A program made the position numbers and the translations under genes. From the NCBI RefSeq assembly GCF_009830945.1, contig NZ_VWVV01000017.1, positions 1-64,000 of the forward strand: a stretch of 64,000 nt of DNA, read 5' to 3'. Below are positions 52,204 through 59,935 of this stretch, piece by piece. The stretch is from Nocardiopsis sp. FR4. GTDB taxonomy: Bacteria; Actinomycetota; Actinomycetes; Streptosporangiales; Streptosporangiaceae. The notes under the pieces were generated by a model, which saw only the letters and a list, made by a program, of their open reading frames with translations, was not told the DNA's origin and made no database searches. The stretch's first letter is position 1. Each line of letters starts with the position of its first letter.

Positions 52204-53778
52204 ATGAGCAGCACGCCATCGGGCGCGGGGGCCCAGGATCCCCCCGCCGTTGAGCTGCGCGGGATCACCAAGCGTTTTCCCGGGGTCGTGGCCAACCACG
52301 ACATCGACATCACCGTGGCTCCCGGTACCGTGCACGCCATCGTCGGCGAGAACGGTGCGGGCAAGTCCACGCTGATGAAGACCCTGTACGGCATGCACCG
52401 GCCGGACGAGGGGCACATCCGCGTCCGGGGCCGGGAGGTGCGCTTCGGCTCGCCCTCCGACGCCATCCGGCACGGCATCGGCATGGTGCACCAGCACTTC
52501 ATGCTCGCCGACAACCTCACCGTCCTGGAGAACGTGGTCCTGGGGGCCGAGCGCCGCTTCGGCATCGGCGGCCGGGCCAGGGCCAGGATCCGCGAGCTGT
52601 CCGCCCAGTACGGGCTCGGGGTCGACCCCGACCGCCTCATGGAGGACCTCGGCGTGGGCGAGCGCCAGCGCGTGGAGATCCTCAAGGTCCTCTACCGCGG
52701 CGCCCAGACCATCATCCTCGACGAGCCCACCGCCGTCCTGGTCCCGCAGGAGGTCGACGAGCTCTTCGACAACCTGCGCGAGCTCAAGCGCGAGGGCCTG
52801 ACCGTCATCTTCATCTCCCACAAGCTGGACGAGGTGCTCTCGGTCGCCGACGAGATCACCGTGATCCGCCGCGGCACCACCGTGGCCACCGCCGACCCGG
52901 GCACCACCACCGCCCGGGAACTGGCCACGCTGATGGTCGGCGGCGAACTGCCCGTGCCCGAGCTGCGCGAGTCCACCGTCACCGACCACGTCGTGCTCTC
53001 CCTGGACGGGGTCACAGTGCGCTCCTCCGACGGCCGGGCCGTCGTGGACGGGGTCAGCGTGGACATCCGCCGGGGCGAGATCGTCGGCATCGCCGGCGTG
53101 GAGGGCAACGGCCAGTCCGAGCTCATCGAGGCCGTCATGGGCATGCGCCCGCTGGCCTCCGGGCGCGTCCTCCTGGAGGGCCAGGACGTCACCGGCTGGC
53201 CCACCCTGCGCATCCGCGAGGCGGGCGTGGGCTACATCCCCGAGGACCGCCACCGGCACGGCGTGCTGCTGGAGTCCCCGCTGTGGGAGAACCGCATCCT
53301 GGGCCACCAGACCAAGGAGCCCAGCGTGCGCGGCCCGTGGATCGACAGGGCCGGGGCCCGTGCCGACTCCGAGCGCATCGTGGCCGAGTACGACGTGCGC
53401 ACCCCCGGCATCGACGTGATCGCCGACGCCCTGTCCGGCGGCAACCAGCAGAAGTTCATCATCGGCCGGGAGATGAGCGGATCCCCGCGCTTCCTGGTCG
53501 CCGCGCACCCCACCCGCGGTGTGGACGTGGGCGCCCAGGCCGCGATCTGGGAGCAGCTGCGCGACGCCCGCGCCGCCGGCCTGGCGGTGCTGCTGGTCTC
53601 CGCCGACCTGGACGAGCTCATCGGCATGTCCGACACCCTGCACGTGATCCTGCGCGGCCGCCTGGTCGCCCAGGCCGACCCGACCACCGTCACCCCCGAA
53701 CAGCTGGGCTCGGCCATGACCGGCGCCGGGCTGGACGGCGACCAGAGCACGGAAGGCGAGGGCGGCGCGCATGAGTAG
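52204..53778 (+). CDS. Nucleoside ABC importer, double ATPase subunit
   Basis: A 524-residue protein with two ABC cassettes, as in sugar/nucleoside importers of the RbsA/YufO type. The first cassette has Walker A VGENGAGKSTLMK near 41-53 and Walker B TIILDEPTAVL near 172-182, with a poor signature (LGVGERQR). The second has GVEGNGQSEL in place of Walker A, signature LSGGNQQK near 421 and an altered Walker B region (FLVAAHPTRGVD), the usual asymmetry of the family. The ATG at 52204 has GAGGAG upstream, and the gene overlaps the first permease by eight bases. Confidence 0.93.
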   Translation: MSSTPSGAGAQDPPAVELRGITKRFPGVVANHDIDITVAPGTVHAIVGENGAGKSTLMKTLYGMHRPDEGHIRVRGREVRFGSPSDAIRHGIGMVHQHFMLADNLTVLENVVLGAERRFGIGGRARARIRELSAQYGLGVDPDRLMEDLGVGERQRVEILKVLYRGAQTIILDEPTAVLVPQEVDELFDNLRELKREGLTVIFISHKLDEVLSVADEITVIRRGTTVATADPGTTTARELATLMVGGELPVPELRESTVTDHVVLSLDGVTVRSSDGRAVVDGVSVDIRRGEIVGIAGVEGNGQSELIEAVMGMRPLASGRVLLEGQDVTGWPTLRIREAGVGYIPEDRHRHGVLLESPLWENRILGHQTKEPSVRGPWIDRAGARADSERIVAEYDVRTPGIDVIADALSGGNQQKFIIGREMSGSPRFLVAAHPTRGVDVGAQAAIWEQLRDARAAGLAVLLVSADLDELIGMSDTLHVILRGRLVAQADPTTVTPEQLGSAMTGAGLDGDQSTEGEGGAHE

Positions 53779-55336
53779 GATCCCCCGTCCCAACACGACC
53801 CTGCCCGGCCCCGCGGCGCTGGGCGCCGCGATCGTCCTGGGCGTCGCGGTCACCCTGGCCCTGGACACGGCGCTGCTGTGGTGGGTCGCGCTGATCATCG
53901 GCGTGGCGGCGGCCTTCGCCGCGGTGGTGTGGACCGGCCCCCTGGTACCCGACGGGCGCAGCGGCTCCAGCGGCACCCGTGAGGAGGGCACGGGTCTGCA
54001 CGAGACCCTGGTCGTGCCGACCGCCCTGGTGCTGTCGGCGGCCTCGGGGCTGCTGGCCGCCTGGTTCCTGGACCTGTCGCTGATCGAACCGGTGGCCGCG
54101 GCGCTGGGCGCCCTGGTCGGCTCCGCCATGGCCTTCGTGCTCTTCCACCGGCTCTCGGCGATGCTCGCGCTCTCCTTCGCCGCGGTCCTGGCCGCCGGGG
54201 TCATCGCCGTCGCGGTCACCGCGGCCGTGCTGTACCTCAGCGGCATCCCGCCGCTGGCCACGTTCGAGCGCATGCTGGAATACGGCAGCAGGCCCGACAG
54301 CCTGGTGCGCATCATCAACGACGGCACCACCTACTACCTGGCCGCCGTCGCCGTGGCGATCGGCTTCAAGATGAAGCTGTTCAACATCGGCGTGGACGGC
54401 CAGTACCGCCTCGCCGCGCTGCTGGCCGCGGCCGTGGGCGGCTACCTCGTGCTGCCGCCGGTGCTCAGCCAGATCGTCATCGTCGTCACCGCCGTGGCCG
54501 TGGGCGGCGTCTGGGCCGGCATCGCCGGGTACCTCAAGGTGGCCCGGGGCGTGTCCGAGGTGATCTCCACGATCATGCTCAACGCCGTGGCCACCGGCAT
54601 CACCGCCTACCTGCTGAGCACCAACCGCCTCGCGGTGGAGATCAGCACCAACAACATCGGCACCCCGCCGATCCCCGAGTCGTCCTGGGTGCCGGGCATC
54701 CCCGCCACCTTCCTCGGCTCCGACCACGAGATCTTCGGCCTCGTGCTCCTGGCCGTGGCCGTGGGCGTCGGCTACTGGGTGATGCTCAACCGCACCCGCT
54801 TCGGCTTCGAGCTGCGGGCCACCGGCCAGTCGCAGACCGCGGCCGAGGCCAGCGGTGTGAACGTCAAGAAGATGGTGTTCCTGTCCATGCTCTTCTCGGG
54901 CATGGTCGCCGGGCTGGTCGGCCTGCCCCAGCTGCTGGGCAGCTCGCACTACTACGCCCTCGACTTCCCGACCGGGATCGGCTTCATCGGCATCGCCATC
55001 GCCCTGCTGGGCCGCAACCATCCGGTGGGCATCGTCTTCGCCGCCCTGTTCTGGTCCTTCCTGAACCAGGCTTCGGGCATCCTGCCCTTCGACGGCGTCC
55101 CGCAGGAGATCGCGGTCATCTCCCAGGCCACCATCGTGCTCACCGTCGTGGTCGTCTACGAGGTCGTGCACCGCTGGGGCCGCCGCTACCAGCAGCAGCA
55201 GATCGGCAAGCAGCTCGGCGGGACCGCCGAGCAGGACACCGAACCCGTCCCCTCGGCCGCCGAGGGCGGGACCACCGACGGTGAGGACGGGGCCGCCCCC
55301 GACTCCGGCGGCGAGCGCGGAGGGAAGACGCAGTGA
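53771..55336 (+). CDS. Nucleoside ABC importer, permease 1
   Basis: A 521-residue BPD-transp-2 family permease with about ten hydrophobic segments. The conserved region includes NIGVDGQYRLAALLAAAVGG (about 207-226), GVSEVISTIMLNAVATGIT and AGLVGLPQLLGSSHYYALDF. It is longer than average because of an extra N-terminal hydrophobic section and a Gln/Glu-rich, acidic cytoplasmic tail. The ATG at 53771 lies within the end of the ATPase gene, and the stop overlaps the GTG of the second permease. Confidence 0.92.
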   Translation: MSRIPRPNTTLPGPAALGAAIVLGVAVTLALDTALLWWVALIIGVAAAFAAVVWTGPLVPDGRSGSSGTREEGTGLHETLVVPTALVLSAASGLLAAWFLDLSLIEPVAAALGALVGSAMAFVLFHRLSAMLALSFAAVLAAGVIAVAVTAAVLYLSGIPPLATFERMLEYGSRPDSLVRIINDGTTYYLAAVAVAIGFKMKLFNIGVDGQYRLAALLAAAVGGYLVLPPVLSQIVIVVTAVAVGGVWAGIAGYLKVARGVSEVISTIMLNAVATGITAYLLSTNRLAVEISTNNIGTPPIPESSWVPGIPATFLGSDHEIFGLVLLAVAVGVGYWVMLNRTRFGFELRATGQSQTAAEASGVNVKKMVFLSMLFSGMVAGLVGLPQLLGSSHYYALDFPTGIGFIGIAIALLGRNHPVGIVFAALFWSFLNQASGILPFDGVPQEIAVISQATIVLTVVVVYEVVHRWGRRYQQQQIGKQLGGTAEQDTEPVPSAAEGGTTDGEDGAAPDSGGERGGKTQ

Positions 55337-56595
55337 GCCAGGAGATCAAAGTGAAGCGGTCGGCGGACAAGCCGCCGCTGTTCCCCAGGGGATGGGCGCG
55401 CTGGCGCCTCCTCACCCTGTTCGGCGCGGTGCTGGTGGCCCTGGCGGGGCTCCGGGTCATCACCGGCCACGACATGCTCACCGACACGGGCACCATCCGC
55501 ACCACCCTCATCTTCGCCGTGCCCATCGGGCTGGCGGCCCTGGGCGGCCTGTGGGCCGAGCGCGCGGGCATCATCAACATCGGCCTGGAAGGCATGATGA
55601 TCCTGGGCACCTGGTTCGGTGCCTACTTCGCATGGTCCACGGACAACCCGTGGGCGGGCCTGCTGGCGGGCGTGCTCGCCGGAATGGCCGGCGGCCTCCT
55701 GCACGCCGTGGCCACGGTGACCTTCGCGGTGGACCACATCGTCTCCGGCGTGGCGATCAACATCCTCATGCTCGGCGCGATGCGCTACCTGTCCATCCTG
55801 GTCTACTCCGACATCCCCGGTGCGGGCGCGGCACAGTCGCCGACCGCCCCCTCGTTCCCGGTGCTGGACCTGCCCCTCGTCGCCGACCTGCTCGGACCCG
55901 TCGCGGGCAGCGGGATCTTCCTGGTCGGCGACCTGGCCTCGCTGGTGGTGGGGCTGACCACCCGGATGTCGGCCCTGACCCTCATCGCGATCCTCATGAT
56001 CCCGCTGACCTACCTGGTGCTGTGGCGGACCGCCTTCGGCCTGCGCCTGCGCTCGGTGGGGGAGAACCCCGACGCCGCCGAGTCCCTCGGCGTGCCGGTG
56101 TACACCCTCAAGTACGTCGCGGTGATCGTCTCCGGCGGCCTGGCCGGCATGGGCGGGGCGTTCCTTTCCCTGGTGGCCTCGCACATCTACCAGGAGGGGC
56201 AGACCGGCGGCCGCGGCTTCATCGGCCTGGCCGCGATGATCTTCGGCAACTGGCGCCCGGGCGGACTGGCCATGGGCGCGGGCCTGTTCGGCTACACCGA
56301 CGCCCTGCAGATCCGCGGCGGCGGCGAGGCCATCCACGCCCTGCTGCTGCTCCTGGCGGTGGCGCTGCTGGCCGCGGCCCTGTGGCAGGTGCGCCAGGAC
56401 CGCAAGGGCCTGGCCGCGGCCGGGGCCGTCGCCGCGGTCCTGCTGCTGGCCTGGTACCTGACCACCGACTCGCTCCCGCGCGAGCTGGCCACCTACAGCC
56501 CGCACATCACCACCCTGCTGGTCCTGTCGCTGGCCTCCCAGCGGCTGCGCCCGCCCGCGGGCATCGGCAAGCAGTGGAGGGCGAGCCGCTCATGA
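55333..56595 (+). CDS. Nucleoside ABC importer, permease 2
   Basis: A 420-residue BPD-transp-2 permease with about nine to ten hydrophobic segments. The family landmark GLWAERAGIINIGLEGMMIL lies near residues 69-88 and GGRGFIGLAAMIFGNWRPGG near 294-313. The GTG at 55333 overlaps the stop of permease 1 and its own stop overlaps the cytidine deaminase ATG, so the three are translationally coupled. It forms the membrane heterodimer with permease 1. Confidence 0.92.
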   Translation: MSQEIKVKRSADKPPLFPRGWARWRLLTLFGAVLVALAGLRVITGHDMLTDTGTIRTTLIFAVPIGLAALGGLWAERAGIINIGLEGMMILGTWFGAYFAWSTDNPWAGLLAGVLAGMAGGLLHAVATVTFAVDHIVSGVAINILMLGAMRYLSILVYSDIPGAGAAQSPTAPSFPVLDLPLVADLLGPVAGSGIFLVGDLASLVVGLTTRMSALTLIAILMIPLTYLVLWRTAFGLRLRSVGENPDAAESLGVPVYTLKYVAVIVSGGLAGMGGAFLSLVASHIYQEGQTGGRGFIGLAAMIFGNWRPGGLAMGAGLFGYTDALQIRGGGEAIHALLLLLAVALLAAALWQVRQDRKGLAAAGAVAAVLLLAWYLTTDSLPRELATYSPHITTLLVLSLASQRLRPPAGIGKQWRASRS

Positions 56596-57002
56596 GTTCC
56601 GCACCCCCGGACCCGGCCTCCGTGGACTGGACGGCGCTGCGGGACACCGCCCGCCAGGCGATGACCCGCGCCTACGCGCCCTACTCGCAGTACCCGGTGG
56701 GCGCCGCGGCGCTGGTCGACGACGGCCGCGTGGTCAGCGGCTGCAACGTGGAGAACGCCTCCTACGGGCTGGCCCTGTGCGCCGAGTGCGGCCTGGTCAG
56801 CGCCCTGCACGCCTCCGGCGGGGGCCGTCTGACCGCCTTCAGCTGCGTGGACGGCCAGGGGCGGATCCTCATGCCGTGCGGGCGCTGCCGACAGCTCCTG
56901 TTCGAGCACGGCGGCCCGCACCTGCTCGTGGACACCCCCGAGGGCGTGTGGACCCTGGACCGGGTCCTGCCGCAGGCCTTCGGCCCGCACAACCTCACCT
57001 AA
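56592..57002 (+). CDS. cdd: Cytidine deaminase
   Basis: A 136-residue tetrameric-type cytidine deaminase that turns (deoxy)cytidine into (deoxy)uridine. Zinc ligands are Cys63, Cys96 and Cys99 (CAEC and PCGRC) and the catalytic Glu is Glu65. The substrate segments YSQYPVGAAAL and CNVENASYGL are present. The ATG at 56592 overlaps the preceding stop (ATGA). It works directly on nucleosides brought in by the upstream transporter. Confidence 0.95.
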   Translation: MSSAPPDPASVDWTALRDTARQAMTRAYAPYSQYPVGAAALVDDGRVVSGCNVENASYGLALCAECGLVSALHASGGGRLTAFSCVDGQGRILMPCGRCRQLLFEHGGPHLLVDTPEGVWTLDRVLPQAFGPHNLT

Positions 57003-57005
57003 CCG

Positions 57006-57051
57006 CGCCGCTCCCCGGCCCCGCCCGCACGGCGACGGCCGGGGAGCGGCG
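57006..57051 (+). terminator. Hairpin between cdd and deoA
   Basis: Bases 57006-57020 pair perfectly over 15 bp with 57037-57051 around a 16-base loop. It begins four bases after the cdd stop and could attenuate deoA transcription. Confidence 0.6.
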
Positions 57052-57073
57052 TTCTCGCCAGGAAGGCCAGGAC

Positions 57074-58363
57074 ATGGACGTCATCGAGGTCATCCGCGCC
57101 AAGCGCGACGGGCACCGGCTGACCCCCGAGCAGATCGACTGGGTGATCGACGCCTACACCCGGGGCGAGGTGGCCGAGGAGCAGATGTCGGCCCTGGCCA
57201 TGGCGATCTTCCTGCGCGGCATGGACCGCGCCGAGGTCAGCCGCTGGACCGAGGCGATGCTGGCCTCGGGGGAGCGCCTGGACTTCACCGGCCTGGACCG
57301 GCCCACCACCGACAAGCACTCCACCGGCGGCGTGGGCGACAAGATCACCCTGCCGCTCACCCCGACCGTGGCGGCCTGCGGCGGGGCCGTCCCGCAGCTG
57401 TCCGGACGGGGCCTGGGCCACACCGGCGGCACCCTGGACAAGCTGGAGTCCATCCCCGGATGGCGGGCCTCGCTGTCCACCGCCGAGATGCGCCGGGTCC
57501 TGGAGGAGACCGGCGGGGTGATCTGCGCCGCCGGAGCCGGACTGGCTCCGGCCGACCGCAAGCTGTACGCGCTGCGCGACGTGACCGGGACCGTCGAGTC
57601 GATCCCGCTCATCGCGGCCTCCATCATGAGCAAGAAGCTCGCCGAGGGCACCGGGGCCCTGGTCCTGGACGTCAAGGTGGGCTCGGGCGCCTTCATGAAG
57701 GACGTCGCCTCGGCGCGCGAGCTGGCCCGCACCATGGTCGACATCGGCACCGACCACGGGGTGCGTACGGTCGCGCTGCTCACCGACATGTCCACGCCCC
57801 TGGGGCGCCGGGTCGGCAACGCCCTGGAGGTGGCCGAGGCGGTGGAGGTGCTCTCCGGCGCCGGACCCGCCGACGTGGTCGGGCTGACCGTGGCCCTGGC
57901 CCGGGAGATGCTGGCCGCCGCCGGGCTCACCCCCGGACGGGGCGGGGTCAAGGACCCCGCCGAGGCGCTGCGGGACGGCAGCGCGCTGGCCGCGTGGAAG
58001 GATCTGGTCCGCGCGCAGGGCGGCGACCCCGAGGCGCCCCTGCCCGAGGCCGCCGAGCGCCGGGTCGTGCTCGCCCCCGCCACGGGGACGCTCACCCGTC
58101 TGGACGCCTACCAGGTGGGGCTCGCCGCGTGGCGGCTGGGCGCGGGCCGGGCCCGCAAGGAGGACGCGGTGTCCTTCGGCGCCGGGGTCACCCTGCACGC
58201 CAAGCCGGGGGAGCGGGTCGCCGCGGGCGAGCCGCTGTTCACCCTGCACGCCGACGAGGCCGCGCGGTTCGACCGCGCGGCACAGGCGCTGGAGGGCTCC
58301 TTCGACATCGGGGACGACGCCCGCCACGAGCCCCGGCCGCTGGTGATCGACCGGATCGCCTGA
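57074..58363 (+). CDS. deoA: Thymidine (pyrimidine-nucleoside) phosphorylase
   Basis: A 429-residue family member that splits thymidine/deoxyuridine into base and deoxyribose 1-phosphate. Motifs are the phosphate-binding KHSTGGVGDK near 80-90, SGRGLGHTGGTLDKLE near 111-126, SIMSKKLAEGT and DVKVGSGAFMK near 205-215, then the C-terminal flexible domain. The ATG at 57074 is preceded by GGAAGG and CAGGA. Products feed the phosphosugar mutase and DeoC encoded at 40-46 kb. It ends 20 bp from a convergent gene with no obvious terminator. Confidence 0.95.
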   Translation: MDVIEVIRAKRDGHRLTPEQIDWVIDAYTRGEVAEEQMSALAMAIFLRGMDRAEVSRWTEAMLASGERLDFTGLDRPTTDKHSTGGVGDKITLPLTPTVAACGGAVPQLSGRGLGHTGGTLDKLESIPGWRASLSTAEMRRVLEETGGVICAAGAGLAPADRKLYALRDVTGTVESIPLIAASIMSKKLAEGTGALVLDVKVGSGAFMKDVASARELARTMVDIGTDHGVRTVALLTDMSTPLGRRVGNALEVAEAVEVLSGAGPADVVGLTVALAREMLAAAGLTPGRGGVKDPAEALRDGSALAAWKDLVRAQGGDPEAPLPEAAERRVVLAPATGTLTRLDAYQVGLAAWRLGAGRARKEDAVSFGAGVTLHAKPGERVAAGEPLFTLHADEAARFDRAAQALEGSFDIGDDARHEPRPLVIDRIA

Positions 58364-58383
58364 GGAGCCCGGGGCCGCCGGGG

Positions 58384-59013
58384 TCAGTCGCCGAACGGGG
58401 GCGGCGGGAGCTGGGTGCCCTCGGGCACCAGCACGTAGGCCACCACCGCCACGACCACCAGCAGCAGGCTCACGATCAGCGACGCGGCGGCCGCCCAGCG
58501 GGCCCAGGGCCGGGTGCGGACCCCGGCCAGGACCAGGGAGAGCCCGGCGACGGCGGCCGAGACCACGGCGGGCGCGCCGCTGACCAGGATCTGGATGGAC
58601 AGCTGCCGGGCCTGCTCCACGGCGATCGGCTGCCCGCCGATGAGGAACACCGTGGCCAGCAGTTGGGGCAGCTGGCCCGATATCAGGGGGATCACGACCA
58701 GGACCAGCGCGGTCAGCGCGAAGGTCTCCGCGGACAGGGCCTCGCTCAGGCCGCGCCGCCTCCCGCGCTCCGGCGGGGCGGTCGCCTCCGCGGCCGCCCG
58801 GTCCTCAGCGGGGGCCTGCGGCTCTCCGGGGGCGGCGGGATCCTCGTCCGGCCCCGCGAAGGGGATCCCGGTGTCCTCCTCGTGGGCGGCGAACCGGGGG
58901 CGGTTCCCCTCGGGCTGCGGAGCGGCGGCTCCCCCGGCCGGGTCACCGTCGGTCTCCGGGTCGGTGCCCGGGGCGCGTTCCGTCGGTTCGTTGTCGCCTG
59001 GTGCTGTACTCAC
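58384..59013 (-). CDS. Small membrane protein with acidic N-terminus, paralogue A (209 aa)
   Basis: Unrecognised family. About 90 N-terminal residues are Pro/Glu/Asp-rich and disordered. They are followed by four hydrophobic segments beginning at a SAETFALTALVLVV motif (near residue 93) and including AGVRTRPWARWAAAASLIVSLL near the end. The GTG at 59013 is taken as the start because upstream codons lose all plausibility; the ribosome site is weak. The membrane half matches the neighbouring gene at 59307-59783 (SAETF... and TTRAWSRWTAAATVIVG), so the two are tandem paralogues. Confidence 0.72.
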   Translation of the reverse strand: MSTAPGDNEPTERAPGTDPETDGDPAGGAAAPQPEGNRPRFAAHEEDTGIPFAGPDEDPAAPGEPQAPAEDRAAAEATAPPERGRRRGLSEALSAETFALTALVLVVIPLISGQLPQLLATVFLIGGQPIAVEQARQLSIQILVSGAPAVVSAAVAGLSLVLAGVRTRPWARWAAAASLIVSLLLVVVAVVAYVLVPEGTQLPPPPFGD

Positions 59014-59306
59014 GGGCCCAACGTACCCGCGAGAACGCGGCGGGGATCTCGCGAAACGCCCCCGCGGCGCGCTTCGGCGGTGTTCGGGGGCCGGTCGCGC
59101 CCCCGCCGGCCCCGCCCCCGGTCCCGGGCGTGTCGTCCGGGCCGCCCTTCGGTGACCTGGCGTGCGGCGGCGCGGAACCCGGCTGGAGACCGGGGCCGGG
59201 ACCGGGGCGGTGCGGTCAACGCCTGCCCGACGGGCCGGTGAACACGCCCTCCGGGTCCGGAGAGGGGCCGCGGCCCCTCCGGTCGGTCGGTCCCCGCCGG
59301 GGAGGC

Positions 59307-59783
59307 TCAGCCGGTGGCGGGCAGGCTGACGTAGGTCAGCACCGAGACCAGGACCAGCAGGGTCCCGACGATCACGGTCGCGGCGGCGGTCCAGCGGCTC
59401 CACGCGCGCGTGGTGTAGCCGCCCAGGAACAGCGACAGGGCCGCGGCGAGCACGGACAGGGCGCTCAGTCCGCCCGCGACCACGATCTCCGCGGACGCCG
59501 CGGCCGCGTTCTCCGCCGCCCCGAACCGTGCGTCGGGGCCCACGGTGAACAGGCCGAAGAGCTGCAGCAGCCGGGTGTTCAACGCGGTGACCGCGAGCAT
59601 CATGACGCCGACGAGGCTGAAGGTCTCCGCGGAGAACAGGCCGCTGGGGGAGGAGGTCGGGGTACCGGCGAGGAACGCGTCGCCGGCCCCGCTCGTGCCC
59701 CCCTCCTCCTCCCGGGCGGTCGGGGCGTCCTCGGGGGCCGTGGACTCGTCCGTGGGCTGTGTGTCTTCTGGGGAGGTGTTCAC
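59307..59783 (-). CDS. Small membrane protein with acidic N-terminus, paralogue B (158 aa)
   Basis: Unrecognised. It has a short acidic, Thr/Glu-rich N-terminus (about 1-45), then SAETFSLVGVMMLAV and four hydrophobic segments ending with YTTRAWSRWTAAATVIVGTL. Shared motifs with the next gene show they arose by duplication, the copies differing mainly in the length of the disordered tail. The GTG at 59783 has GGCGCC upstream and no clear Shine-Dalgarno, so the start is provisional. It is divergent from the AtuA-like operon with the 59878-59913 palindrome between them. Confidence 0.7.
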   Translation of the reverse strand: MNTSPEDTQPTDESTAPEDAPTAREEEGGTSGAGDAFLAGTPTSSPSGLFSAETFSLVGVMMLAVTALNTRLLQLFGLFTVGPDARFGAAENAAAASAEIVVAGGLSALSVLAAALSLFLGGYTTRAWSRWTAAATVIVGTLLVLVSVLTYVSLPATG

Positions 59784-59877
59784 GGCGCCCAAACTACCGC
59801 GCGCGTGCCCCGGGGGCGGAGGGCGGTAACGCACGCTGAGTGGCCGGTTTCGGCCATATGGTGACCAGCTGTCCGTT

Positions 59878-59913
59878 CCCAGAAAAACAAGCAGCACTGC
59901 TTGTTTTTCTGGG
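59878..59913. promoter_or_regulatory. AT-rich 17-bp-arm palindrome, likely operator of the AtuA operon
   Basis: Bases 59878-59894 (core AGAAAAACAAGCAG) are the exact reverse complement of 59897-59913, with a two-base centre. It is strikingly AT-rich for this genome and ends 22 bp before the AtuA-like start. A TetR-type repressor site is the best guess; no gene ends here, so it is not a terminator. Confidence 0.7.
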
Positions 59914-59935
59914 CGGCCGGTGCCACGCTCGGTCC

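Noticed and set aside
52027..54330. 767-codon minus-strand frame opposite the nucleoside transporter genes
   Set aside because: No recognisable motif and antisense composition; the plus-strand ATPase and permease are unmistakable.
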